Source of the DNA: Streptococcus suis
GTDB lineage: Bacteria > Bacillota > Bacilli > Lactobacillales > Streptococcaceae
DNA length: 64,000 nucleotides
Assembly (NCBI RefSeq): GCF_002960445.1
Contig: NZ_POJD01000142.1
Coordinates: 1 to 64,000, forward strand
Direction: 5' to 3'
Below, one piece after another: positions 52,597 through 61,463 of this stretch (its first letter is position 1; each line of letters opens with the position of its first letter). Under the pieces are notes generated by a model that saw only the letters and a program-made list of their open reading frames with translations, made no database searches and had not been told where the DNA came from. Position numbers and translations under genes: made by a program.

Positions 52597-53319
52597 ATGG
52601 AGAAATACATTGGTGAATTTTTAGGAACAATGGTTCTGATAGCCTTTGGTACAGGCTTCGGATCCTCAATTAGTTTAAAACACGCCCTATCCAAAAATAT
52701 GTCCCCTAGTTTCCTAACTGTAATCTTTGCCTGGGGCTTTGCCGTAATGTGCGGTGTTTATGTTGCTGGTTTCTTTGAAACAGGTGGGCACCTAAATCCC
52801 GCAGTCACAATCGCTTTTGCCTTAGGCGGCTTGTTTGATTGGAGTATGGTGGCAGGTTACATCATTGCACAAATTCTCGGCGCCTTTACTGGTGCAGCAA
52901 TCGTTGTTTTGCATTACTATCCACATTTCCAAGCAACAACAGCTGAGGAAGGGAATTCAGTCGGTATTTTTGCCACTGGTCCAGCTATTCCAAACACAAC
53001 CTTTAACTTCTTGAGTGAAGTAATCGCGACCTTCTTCTTCATTTTCGTTTTGTTATTGATGAATACTGCAGGTTTTGCAGTAGGTCTTGCTCCTGTTGTA
53101 GTTGCTTTCCTAGTTATGGCCATCGGGTTGTCATTCGGTTCAACAACGGGTTATGCCATCAACCCTGCGCGTGATTTCGGTCCTCGTTTGGCCTATGCCC
53201 TCTTACCTATTCCAAATAAGGGCGGAGCGAATTGGGGCTATGCTTGGATTCCAATTGTTGCACCAACTGTTGGTGCAACTCTAGCTGTATTCGTATTTAA
53301 AGCCTTGGGAATGGGCTAA
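52597..53319 (+). CDS. pduF: Propanediol/glycerol diffusion facilitator (MIP family)
   Basis: This 240-residue aquaglyceroporin has six membrane helices and both pore motifs: HLNPAVTIAFA, and the second in AINPARDFGPRLA. The Asp after the second NPA is the mark of glycerol-type channels. Its place in the pdu operon points to 1,2-propanediol entry, although glycerol is equally possible. GAAGGAG precedes the start. Confidence 0.93.
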   Translation: MEKYIGEFLGTMVLIAFGTGFGSSISLKHALSKNMSPSFLTVIFAWGFAVMCGVYVAGFFETGGHLNPAVTIAFALGGLFDWSMVAGYIIAQILGAFTGAAIVVLHYYPHFQATTAEEGNSVGIFATGPAIPNTTFNFLSEVIATFFFIFVLLLMNTAGFAVGLAPVVVAFLVMAIGLSFGSTTGYAINPARDFGPRLAYALLPIPNKGGANWGYAWIPIVAPTVGATLAVFVFKALGMG

Positions 53320-53361
53320 TCCCTCTCTCATTGTAAAATGTGATTAAAGAAAGGACGAGTA

Positions 53362-54552
53362 ATGAGGAAAATTTTTGCAATCAATGCTGGTAGTTCATCT
53401 TTAAAATTTCAATTATTAGCCATGCCTGCTGAGGAAATCATCGCTAAAGGCATATTTGAAAGAATTGGAGAACCGGAATCGGCATTTACTTTGGTTTACA
53501 AAGGACAAAAGGAGACAGAAAAACTAGTTCTTTCAAGTTATAAAGAGGCAGTAAACTATCTATTAAAAAGATTAGATGAAAAAGGTATTATACAATCTTT
53601 AGCAGATATTGCTGGAATTGGGCATCGTGTGGCCCATGGTGGTGATTATTTTAAGGCATCGGCTTTGGTTGACGAAAGTGTCTTGACAAAGATTGATGAA
53701 TTGTCCTTCTTAGCTCCAAGTCATAATCCAGCAAACTTAGAGGTTATTAAAGCCTTCAAGGAGCTTTTGCCAAATACTCCAAATGTGGCAGTTTTTGATA
53801 CAGCCTTTCATCAAACCTTAAGCGAGGAATACTACCTTTACCCTCTACCTAGAAAGTATTATGATAAGTACCGTTTACGCAAATACGGTTTCCATGGCAC
53901 CAGCCATAAATACATTTCTTTAATTACCAAGGAAGTATATAAACAGCAAGGATCGGATACGGATCAGCTAAAGGTAATCAGCTGTCATTTAGGTAATGGG
54001 GCTAGTATTTGTGCCATAAAGGGACAAAAATCTATCAACACTTCTATGGGCTTCACTCCTTTAGCAGGGCTGATGATGGGCTCCCGAAGTGGTGATATTG
54101 ACCCAGCCATTCTTCCTTTCCTAATGGAAGAAGAAGGCTTGACCCCTAGTCAAATCACAGCCATTCTGAATAAAGAGTCTGGACTATTAGCTGTTTCCGA
54201 AATTAGTAATGATTTGCGAGATATCGAAGAAGCCTATCATAAAGGCTATTCTCAAGCCATCACAGCAATTGAAATGTTTACCAATCGAATTGCTCATACC
54301 ATTGCGACCTATATGGTAGATTTAGGTGGAGCAGATGCCATTGTTTTCACAGCAGGAATTGGTGAAAATTCCAGATTGATACGTGAGAAAGTCGCAGAAA
54401 AACTTTCTGTTTTCGGTGTGAAACTTGATCATGAAGCAAATGAAAGTAGTAAAAAACTAATTAGTAAAGACGATTCCAGTATCAAGTTATTTGTGCTTCC
54501 AACCAACGAAGAACTAATGATTGCAAGAGATACAATGGAATTGATCTCATAA
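53362..54552 (+). CDS. ackA: Acetate/propionate kinase
   Basis: This 396-residue acetokinase-family enzyme makes ATP from acetyl or propionyl phosphate. FAINAGSSSLKFQLL at the N-terminus, GHRVAHGGDYF, FHQTLSEEYYLYPLP, YGFHGTSHKY and HLGNGASICAI are family signatures. It ends the pathway downstream of PduL. In this context it plays the PduW role; streptococci usually carry another ackA elsewhere, which this window does not show. Confidence 0.94.
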   Translation: MRKIFAINAGSSSLKFQLLAMPAEEIIAKGIFERIGEPESAFTLVYKGQKETEKLVLSSYKEAVNYLLKRLDEKGIIQSLADIAGIGHRVAHGGDYFKASALVDESVLTKIDELSFLAPSHNPANLEVIKAFKELLPNTPNVAVFDTAFHQTLSEEYYLYPLPRKYYDKYRLRKYGFHGTSHKYISLITKEVYKQQGSDTDQLKVISCHLGNGASICAIKGQKSINTSMGFTPLAGLMMGSRSGDIDPAILPFLMEEEGLTPSQITAILNKESGLLAVSEISNDLRDIEEAYHKGYSQAITAIEMFTNRIAHTIATYMVDLGGADAIVFTAGIGENSRLIREKVAEKLSVFGVKLDHEANESSKKLISKDDSSIKLFVLPTNEELMIARDTMELIS

Positions 54553-54569
54553 AATTACATATTTCCTCC

Positions 54570-54604
54570 ATTCTAGCCCTAATGAAAGGGCTAGAATTTT
54601 TTTG
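54570..54604 (+). terminator. Terminator after ackA
   Basis: An 11-bp perfect stem (54570-54580 with 54587-54597) followed by a T-run ends the microcompartment operon. Its six-base loop is AATGAA, which happens to match the A1/G4 loop pattern. The stretch up to 54649 is AT-rich with nothing further. Confidence 0.9.
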
Positions 54605-54649
54605 TTTGAATAAAAAAAATAAAAATCGCATAAAAATACAAAATAATTG

Positions 54650-54678
54650 TTGACAAGTGTATAAAATTACTATATACT
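54650..54678 (+). promoter_or_regulatory. Promoter of the amino-acid binding lipoprotein gene
   Basis: TTGACA (54650-54655) and TATACT (54673-54678) are 17 bases apart. The transcript has a leader of about 105 bases before the lipoprotein ATG. Confidence 0.75.
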
Positions 54679-54708
54679 AGACATATCTTTTGAAAAGAGG
54701 AAGAAAAA

Positions 54709-54738
54709 ATGGAGAAAATTACTTTCAAGGTCCGATGA
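54709..54738 (+). CDS. Possible 9-residue leader peptide
   Basis: An ATG at 54709 behind AAGAGGAAG opens a 9-codon frame (MEKITFKVR) ending at TGA 54738, in the leader of the transporter gene. The ribosome site is well placed. It could be an attenuation peptide or chance; no terminator lies between it and the next gene. Confidence 0.3.
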   Translation: MEKITFKVR

Positions 54739-54791
54739 TTCATTAGGAAAAATGACATCGTTTCAATAAAGAAGGAAAAAGAGGATAAAAA

Positions 54792-55601
54792 ATGAAAAAA
54801 CTATTTACTTTAGCAGCTACCTTGTTAGCTGGATTTACACTAGCAGCTTGTTCTTCAACTAGCTCATCTTCAAGCCAATCAACACTCGAGAAAATTAAAG
54901 AAAAAGGAACCTTGGTTGTAGCGACAAGTCCTGACTATGCACCATTTGAATTCCAAACGCTTGTTGATGGCAAAAACGAAGTTGTTGGAGCAGATATTAT
55001 GCTGGCACAAAAAATTGCGGATGAGCTTGGTGTGAAGTTGGAAGTCTCAGCAATGAGTTTTGACAACGTTTTGAACAGCGTCCAATCTGGCAAGGCTGAC
55101 ATTGCAATCGCTGGTCTATCTTACTCTGAAGAACGTGCAAAAGTTTTTGACTTCTCAGAAAGCTATTACCAAATTGCTGACGTTCTACTTGTTAAGAAAG
55201 AAAATGCGGAAACCATCTCAAGTGTTGATGCTCTTGCAGGAAAATCCTTGGCTGTTCAAAAAGGTTCTACCCAAGAAACCTATGCTAAAGAAAAAATGGC
55301 AGATGCAAAAATTATTTCATTGACACAAATGGGTGAAGCAGTTAATGAATTGAAGACAGGTAAGGTAGAAGCTGTCTTGATGGACTCACCAGTAGCAGCA
55401 GGCTATGTTTCACAAAACAGTGACCTTGCAATTGCATCAGCACAGTTTCCAACCATTGATGAGAACTCAAAAGTTATCGCCCTTCCAAAAGGAAGTGCAG
55501 ACCTAAAAACTGAAATTGACAAGGTCATCGCTCAAGTGAAAGCAAGTGGCGAATTTGATACCTTCCTTGAAAAAGCAGCAACCTATACAGCTGTTGAATA
55601 A
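54792..55601 (+). CDS. Amino-acid ABC transporter substrate-binding lipoprotein
   Basis: This 269-residue lipoprotein has a lipobox LAAC at residues 17-20 after a typical signal peptide and a Ser-rich tether. The remainder is a type 2 periplasmic-binding fold: GTLVVATSPDYAPFEF, VGADIMLAQKIADELG, ADIAIAGLSYSEERAKVFDFS. It probably binds a polar amino acid such as glutamine or arginine; the exact ligand is not readable. No permease or ATPase gene follows; it is closed off by a terminator. Confidence 0.88.
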   Translation: MKKLFTLAATLLAGFTLAACSSTSSSSSQSTLEKIKEKGTLVVATSPDYAPFEFQTLVDGKNEVVGADIMLAQKIADELGVKLEVSAMSFDNVLNSVQSGKADIAIAGLSYSEERAKVFDFSESYYQIADVLLVKKENAETISSVDALAGKSLAVQKGSTQETYAKEKMADAKIISLTQMGEAVNELKTGKVEAVLMDSPVAAGYVSQNSDLAIASAQFPTIDENSKVIALPKGSADLKTEIDKVIAQVKASGEFDTFLEKAATYTAVE

Positions 55602-55609
55602 TTCAGATA

Positions 55610-55638
55610 AACAATCATCGGAAACGGTGGTTGTTTTT
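55610..55638 (+). terminator. Terminator after the lipoprotein gene
   Basis: A 10-bp stem with two G-U pairs (55610-55619 with 55626-55635) and TTTTT. Confidence 0.8.
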
Positions 55639-55644
55639 GCATAC

Positions 55645-55675
55645 AAAAAAGAATGAAGTTTTGAACTCCATTCTT
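55645..55675 (-). terminator. Terminator of the glycogen operon
   Basis: On the minus strand the stem 55675-55649 (7 bp plus 4 bp around one mismatch) is followed by TTTTTT. It ends glgB, tail to tail with the previous unit. Confidence 0.8.
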
Positions 55676-55683
55676 ACATGCTC

Positions 55684-57522
55684 TTATTTCACCCGCTCTA
55701 GATAGAAACTTGTCAAGCGTGGAACAGTAATTGTAGCCCCATTTTTATCTGGATAGAGGCTGAATGTTTCCATTGGAAGGACATTTGAAGAGAAGACCAG
55801 TTTGTATTCGCTATCAGTAGGCAAATCCAAGTGGACATCGAACAATTCTTGGTCGTTAAAATTATGAATGGTCAAGATTTCTTGGTCATCACTCATGCGT
55901 GAAAAGGCATATAGACTAGCTTCGCTATCAATTTTCACCCACTTAAATCCTTTATCGTAGGCTTGATAATCATACTTCCAAAATGCATCGTGTTCACGAT
56001 AGAAAGTAGACAGGGTCTTCATCATCTGGTAGAAACTAGAGTGAGTTGGATAAGTTAGTAAATTCCAATCCATTTCAGTGTATTCATGCCATTCACGGAT
56101 GTGGCCCCATTCATTGCCCATAAAGAGTAATTTCTTACCTGGATGAGCAAAATAGAAGCTGTAGTAAACACGGGCCAAGTGGAATTTGTCTTCATACTCC
56201 CCATTCATTTTATCGATGATAGAGAGTTTGCCATGTACGACTTCATCATGGGACAATGGCAAGAGGAATTGCTCATTCTGGTTATAGTACATGCCGAAAG
56301 TGATTTCATTGGAATGGTATTTACGATAGACTGACGGACGTTCTACAAACTTGAGCGTATCGTTCATCCAACCCAAATCCCATTTCATATCAAAACCGAT
56401 ACCACCATCTTCTAGAGGATGGGTTACCTTAGGGAAACTTGACGAATCTTCCGCAATCATCATGACACCCTTATAGTCGGTGTGAACCATGGCATTGACA
56501 CGCTTGATGAAATCAATCGCTCCATGGTTAATCTTGTCATCTTCCGTTTCACCACGCCAGTAGAGCAGGTAGGACAGGGCATCCACCCGAATGCCGTCAA
56601 AATGGAAGTTTTCCAACCAGTATTTGAGATTAGATAGAAGGAAAGAACGCGTCAAGCCCTTACCTAAATCAAAGTTAGCTGTTCCCCACTGGTGATTTTC
56701 GCGGTCTTGTTCGTGCGGGTATTCGTAGAGCCAACTGCCGTCAAATTGATAGAGGCCATGGGCATCCTTACAGAAATGAAGTGGAACCCAATCCAGAATG
56801 ACCCCAATTCCAGCCTGGTGACATTGGTCAACCAAATACTTGAGTTCATCTGGCTTGCCATAGCGACTGGTAGGGCTGTAATAACCTGTAACCTGATAGC
56901 CCCAAGATGCATCTAGCGGATGCTCAGTGATTGGCAAGAGTTCAATGTGAGTGTAGTTATTTTCCTTGACGTGTTCAATGAGAAGCGGAGCAATTTCCTT
57001 ATAGTTATAAAAGGCTTCTAGTGGTGCACCACCCTCATTTTTATTGACAAATTTCTGTTTCCAAGAACCAAGATGAACTTCGTAGATAGAAACAGGTTGC
57101 TCCTTGAAATCGTAATCGACGCGATGGTACATCCATAGTTCGTCTTTAAACTTGTATCGCGGATTGTAGGTTGTAGAGGCAGTGTTGGGACGTTCTTGGC
57201 TGAAAAAGGCATAAGGATCAGCCTTGTAAATTTCCCGACCATCGTGGGTGATAATCACATACTTGTAGTCCTCGAAAGATTTCAAACCTTCAACATAAAG
57301 CTGATATACACCGTCAATTTCATGCTGTAGGGGATGGGTTCGTTGCCAGTCATTAAAGTTTCCAACCAAGAAAACTTCTCTAGCATTTGGAGCATAGACA
57401 CGGAATTGAGTGCCAAGGATTTTATTGCGCTCCTTCACCAAATGAGCACCCATTTTTTCATAAAGAGTAGTATGCTCACCGGAATTCATATAGTATAAAT
57501 CCAAATCAGTAAATTCTGTCAT
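55684..57522 (-). CDS. glgB: 1,4-alpha-glucan branching enzyme
   Basis: About 612 residues. An N-terminal carbohydrate-binding module is followed by the GH13 barrel: catalytic Asp in GIRVDALSYLLYWRG, acid Glu in MMIAEDSSSFP, and LPLSHDEVVHG. It introduces alpha-1,6 branches in glycogen. I set the start at 57522 behind AAGGGAGA; the open frame extends 13 codons further without a ribosome site. It is the last gene of glgC-glgD-glgA-glgB. Confidence 0.94.
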   Translation of the reverse strand: MTEFTDLDLYYMNSGEHTTLYEKMGAHLVKERNKILGTQFRVYAPNAREVFLVGNFNDWQRTHPLQHEIDGVYQLYVEGLKSFEDYKYVIITHDGREIYKADPYAFFSQERPNTASTTYNPRYKFKDELWMYHRVDYDFKEQPVSIYEVHLGSWKQKFVNKNEGGAPLEAFYNYKEIAPLLIEHVKENNYTHIELLPITEHPLDASWGYQVTGYYSPTSRYGKPDELKYLVDQCHQAGIGVILDWVPLHFCKDAHGLYQFDGSWLYEYPHEQDRENHQWGTANFDLGKGLTRSFLLSNLKYWLENFHFDGIRVDALSYLLYWRGETEDDKINHGAIDFIKRVNAMVHTDYKGVMMIAEDSSSFPKVTHPLEDGGIGFDMKWDLGWMNDTLKFVERPSVYRKYHSNEITFGMYYNQNEQFLLPLSHDEVVHGKLSIIDKMNGEYEDKFHLARVYYSFYFAHPGKKLLFMGNEWGHIREWHEYTEMDWNLLTYPTHSSFYQMMKTLSTFYREHDAFWKYDYQAYDKGFKWVKIDSEASLYAFSRMSDDQEILTIHNFNDQELFDVHLDLPTDSEYKLVFSSNVLPMETFSLYPDKNGATITVPRLTSFYLERVK

Positions 57523-57590
57523 AGCAATCTCCCTTGTGGAAAAGGAGTGGACGTTGGTCACACTCCTTTTCAGTTTGTTACAAATCTTAT

Positions 57591-59036
57591 CTAGCCACTG
57601 ATTTCACGGTAGAGCCAGATGTATTTTTCAGCAGAAGCAGTCCAACTGAAATCACGTTCCATAGCTTGTTTGACCATAGAATACCAGTCTTCTGGACGGT
57701 CATAGTAGGTCTGAAGTGCCAAATCATAGACTTGTCGCATATTGTAGGCATCACGACCACCAAATGTAAAGCCAGTACCTTCTTTGCTGTCAATATGATA
57801 AGGTGTCACCGTATCTACCAAACCACCTGTTTCACGAACCAATGGAAGTGTACCATAGTGCATGGAAATCAACTGACTGATGCCACACGGTTCAAACATA
57901 GATGGCATGAGGAAGAGGTCACTTGCTGCATAAATTTGGTGGGCAAGCGGTTCATTATAGCCACGGTAGAAGGCAAATTTTTCAGGATATGCATGTTTGA
58001 AGTGGTTGAAGGCATTTTCAACATCCGCTTCACCATTCCCTAAGATGACAAATTGGACATGGGCTTGAAGAAGATGGCTGAGTACCTCAGTTAAGAGATA
58101 GAATCCTTTTTGCCAGGTCAAACGAGATACGATACCAATCATCAGGACATGTTCATCCTGTGGAAGTCCGAACTGTGCCTGCAAAGCCAATTTATTGGCT
58201 TTCTTATCAGCGATCGTTTCAAGTCCATAGTTTTTCACAAGATAGTGGTCTGTTTGACTGTCCCAGCTATCGTAGTCGATACCGTTAACAATTCCAACCA
58301 AATCATGCTTGCGAAGTTCGAGAACGTGTTGCATATTTTCACCGAATTCTTCGGTCAAAATTTCACGCGCATAGGTATCTGAAACGGTTGTTACCTTGTC
58401 AGCATACAAGATACCCAATTTCATAAAGGAAATGCATTCGTCATGGAAACGAGCAATCCCATCTAAGTAGTAGCTGTAGTCCATTCCCAGAGCAGACCAA
58501 AGGGCTTGTTTATGGAAAATGCCTTGGAAAGCTAGATTATGGATGGTGAAGACATGCTTGATAGCACGGAATTCCTCACGGTAGCTGTAGAAAGTACGGC
58601 AGAGGAATGGAAGTGCAGCAGTATGCCAGTCATGTGTATGAATGACATCTGGGAAGAAATCTAAGGCTTCCAATAGACGACAGGTTGCATGCTGGAAAAA
58701 ACCGAAACGCATAGCGTCATCGTCATAGCCATACAGTTCATCACGTTCAAAGAAGTCACGGTGTTCGATGAAATAGAAGGTCACTCCGTCGATTACTTGG
58801 CTGTAAACATTAGCCATGGACTGAATGTCGCCTGCACGAACATCAAAACTAGACACATAGTCAAAATCAGCGTGGTTATTGATAGCAATTTTTTTATAGA
58901 GTGGTAGAACCACACGGACATCCAACCCCTGTTTTACCAATTCTTTTGGCAAGGATCCGATAACATCGGCCAAACCACCAGTCTTGATGAATGGAAGTCC
59001 TTCAGATGCAACAAAGAGAACAGATTTTCTTGTCAT
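57591..59036 (-). CDS. glgA: Glycogen synthase
   Basis: This 481-residue GT5 enzyme elongates glycogen from ADP-glucose. The N-terminal ADP-glucose loop KTGGLADVIGSLPKEL is at residues 18-33, HDWHTA is in the middle, and the C-terminal domain has SRLTWQKGF and PSMFEPCGISQL. It sits 8 bases downstream of glgD. Confidence 0.95.
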   Translation of the reverse strand: MTRKSVLFVASEGLPFIKTGGLADVIGSLPKELVKQGLDVRVVLPLYKKIAINNHADFDYVSSFDVRAGDIQSMANVYSQVIDGVTFYFIEHRDFFERDELYGYDDDAMRFGFFQHATCRLLEALDFFPDVIHTHDWHTAALPFLCRTFYSYREEFRAIKHVFTIHNLAFQGIFHKQALWSALGMDYSYYLDGIARFHDECISFMKLGILYADKVTTVSDTYAREILTEEFGENMQHVLELRKHDLVGIVNGIDYDSWDSQTDHYLVKNYGLETIADKKANKLALQAQFGLPQDEHVLMIGIVSRLTWQKGFYLLTEVLSHLLQAHVQFVILGNGEADVENAFNHFKHAYPEKFAFYRGYNEPLAHQIYAASDLFLMPSMFEPCGISQLISMHYGTLPLVRETGGLVDTVTPYHIDSKEGTGFTFGGRDAYNMRQVYDLALQTYYDRPEDWYSMVKQAMERDFSWTASAEKYIWLYREISG

Positions 59037-59044
59037 GATTTCTC

Positions 59045-60160
59045 CTAGATGATTTGATGTGCTTTGATGTAGGCTGGATTTGCTTCACTGCCCTTAATAT
59101 CTGTAGAATGAACAATCTTTGTCGACTTGTCAATGATGGCATTTTCAATGGTAGTACCGTTCTTGATAGTTACACCATTGAGAATGATAGAGTTTTTCAC
59201 GACAACCCCTTCTTCAATAATCACATCGCGGTCAATAACGGAGTTCTCTACCTGCCCATTGATATTGGCACCATTGGCAATTAAACTACGTTTGACTTCT
59301 GCCAGTGGACCATAGAGAGTAGGTGAAGAATCGCTTGTTTGCGTATGAATTGGCCAGTCATTCTTGAAAAGAAGTTTACGTGTATCGCGGTCAATCAAAT
59401 CAATCTGAGTTTTGAAATATGACTCAACATTATTGATACAAGCTACAAAGTCACGGTGTGCATAGCCCATGATTTTGTATTGATCCACTGTATCACGAAG
59501 AATATCTTTCAACCAATAGAGTGATGAAACCTTGTTGGCACGTTTGATCAATTCGATAAAAGTCGTGCGTTTCATGATGTAGGCTTCTAATGAAACAGGA
59601 CGGTTTTTATACTTGCCGTGGTTTTCTTCAAAAGCAACGACACGTTTGTTATCGTCAAATTTCAAGGTTTGGCAACCGATGAAGTTTTCTTTAGCATCAG
59701 TGATATTCTTGTAGAGAACTGTAATATCCGCCCCTGTTTTCTCATGCTCTTCCATGACGTTGGTAAAATCTTGGCTGTAGATGAAGTAAGAAGGTGCAAT
59801 CAACACATATTCTTTGGTTGAATTTTCAATGAAATGAAGGTTGTCAGAAAAGGCATTGATATCATGTTGATAAACAGAGTTTGGATCTGTCACACTGTTG
59901 AGCAAACGAAGAGAGCCACGTTTACTGTTGATGTTGTAGTGTTTACCTGTACCAACGTGCTGGATAGTTGAGCGCATACGAACAGGCATATAAACTTGGA
60001 ACTCTGTAATACCTGAGTTTGACATGTTTGATAGAACGAAGTCAATTAGTCGATAGCGTCCCAAAAAACCAAAGGCTTGTACGCCACGATGTTCCATTAC
60101 GTCACCAAAGTGTACATTGTTTCCTTCAATATTTACAATTCCTAGAGTATTTCTTAACAT
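59045..60160 (-). CDS. glgD: ADP-glucose pyrophosphorylase-like regulatory subunit
   Basis: This 371-residue homologue of GlgC lacks the nucleotide-binding GGRGTRL loop: its N-terminus reads LGIVNIEGNNVHFGDVMEHR. GRYRLIDFVLSNMSNSGI is kept, and the C-terminus has a left-handed helix of hexapeptide repeats. In Gram-positive bacteria GlgD forms a heteromer with GlgC and raises its activity. Confidence 0.93.
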   Translation of the reverse strand: MLRNTLGIVNIEGNNVHFGDVMEHRGVQAFGFLGRYRLIDFVLSNMSNSGITEFQVYMPVRMRSTIQHVGTGKHYNINSKRGSLRLLNSVTDPNSVYQHDINAFSDNLHFIENSTKEYVLIAPSYFIYSQDFTNVMEEHEKTGADITVLYKNITDAKENFIGCQTLKFDDNKRVVAFEENHGKYKNRPVSLEAYIMKRTTFIELIKRANKVSSLYWLKDILRDTVDQYKIMGYAHRDFVACINNVESYFKTQIDLIDRDTRKLLFKNDWPIHTQTSDSSPTLYGPLAEVKRSLIANGANINGQVENSVIDRDVIIEEGVVVKNSIILNGVTIKNGTTIENAIIDKSTKIVHSTDIKGSEANPAYIKAHQII

Positions 60161-60172
60161 AGCAGTCCTTTC

Positions 60173-61300
60173 TTACTTGGTTACATTCTTATCGATCAAG
60201 AGGATATTATCAGCGTCACCAGAGAGCTTAGTTCCGTCAGCAATCTTAACATTTTCAGCAACAATAACATAGTCTAGCTCAACTCCCTCACCGATGATAG
60301 CGCCAGGAAGAAGGACGGAGTTTTTCACAACAGCTTCTTTATGAACCTGAACATCAGTTGAAATGACAGAGTGTTCTACATAGCCGTCAATGATAGCCCC
60401 TTTGTCAATGTAGGCTGACTTAACAGTTGCGGTTGCACCGATTACTTGAGCTGGAGAGCCCTTGTCTTCTGAATAAATTCTCCATGAACGGTCTGAAAGA
60501 TCCAAGTCACCAGCATGGTCAATCAAGTCCATGTTTGATTCCCAAAGGCTGTTTACAGTACCAACGTCCTTCCAGTAGCCACGGAATGGATGGGCGATGA
60601 GAGTACGACCGTCTTCCAAGTATTTAGGAATGATGTCATGGCCAAAGTCATGTGAAGACGTCTCAGATTTATCATCCTCTTGGAGATACTTTTTCAAGGT
60701 CTTCCAAGTAAAGATATAGATACCCATAGATGCCAAGTTGCTCTTCGGATTTGCAGGTTTTTCTTCGAATTCTTCGATACGATAGTCCTCGTCAGTATTC
60801 ATAATACCAAAGCGAGAAGCCTCTTTAATTGGCACTTCGATAACAGCGATGGTTGCATCTGCTTTTTTCTGAATGTGGGTGTCAAGGAGTTTGTCATAGT
60901 TCATCTTGTAGATGTGGTCACCTGACAAGATCAAGACATATTCAGGATCGTTCAAATCAATAAAGTCAATGTTTTGGGTGATAGCGTCAGCAGTACCTTT
61001 ATAAAGACCAAAACCTTCAATCTTCTCACTTGGAGGAAGTACAAAGACACCAGAGCCTTGAACATCCAAGCCCCAACGTTGTGACTGGGCAACGTAAGAG
61101 TTCAAGAGTACAGGTTCGTACTGGGTCAATACTCCGACAATGTCGATACCTGAGTTGGCACAGTTACTAAGAGGGAAATCAATAATACGATATTTTCCTC
61201 CAAATGCGACCGCTGGTTTGGCAACTTTCTTGGTCAAACCTTCTAGACGTGTTCCACGTCCACCAGCAAGAATCATAGCTAACATTTTATTTTGAGCCAT
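60173..61300 (-). CDS. glgC: ADP-glucose pyrophosphorylase
   Basis: This 375-residue enzyme makes ADP-glucose, the first step in glycogen synthesis. [21 protein letters not shown] at the N-terminus is the intact catalytic loop, with [18 protein letters not shown] after it. Hexapeptide repeats form the C-terminus. It is the first gene of the operon, behind AAGGAGTGATT. Confidence 0.95.
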   Translation of the reverse strand: MAQNKMLAMILAGGRGTRLEGLTKKVAKPAVAFGGKYRIIDFPLSNCANSGIDIVGVLTQYEPVLLNSYVAQSQRWGLDVQGSGVFVLPPSEKIEGFGLYKGTADAITQNIDFIDLNDPEYVLILSGDHIYKMNYDKLLDTHIQKKADATIAVIEVPIKEASRFGIMNTDEDYRIEEFEEKPANPKSNLASMGIYIFTWKTLKKYLQEDDKSETSSHDFGHDIIPKYLEDGRTLIAHPFRGYWKDVGTVNSLWESNMDLIDHAGDLDLSDRSWRIYSEDKGSPAQVIGATATVKSAYIDKGAIIDGYVEHSVISTDVQVHKEAVVKNSVLLPGAIIGEGVELDYVIVAENVKIADGTKLSGDADNILLIDKNVTK

Positions 61301-61331
61301 CTAATCACTCCTTAATATATTTTATACATAG

Positions 61332-61395
61332 ATTATATCATACAAACAAAAAAAATGAAAGCGTTTCCTAGACAAAAATTGAAATATTTCAATTT
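61332..61395 (-). promoter_or_regulatory. glgC promoter region with cre site and 20-bp palindrome
   Basis: On the minus strand TATAAT (61337-61332) has a -35-like TTTCAT 17 bases upstream. The cre-like TGAAAGCGTTTCCT (61356-61369 on the plus strand) overlaps that -35 region, so CcpA could repress glycogen synthesis. Farther upstream a perfect 20-bp palindrome (AAATTGAAATATTTCAATTT, 61376-61395) may be a second operator. Another possible -10 (61427-61422) lies upstream. Confidence 0.65.
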
Positions 61396-61463
61396 CCTTT
61401 TCAGAAAGCTTTCATGAATATATTATAACATATTATTTTGTGTGAATCTATATAAATTTGGAT

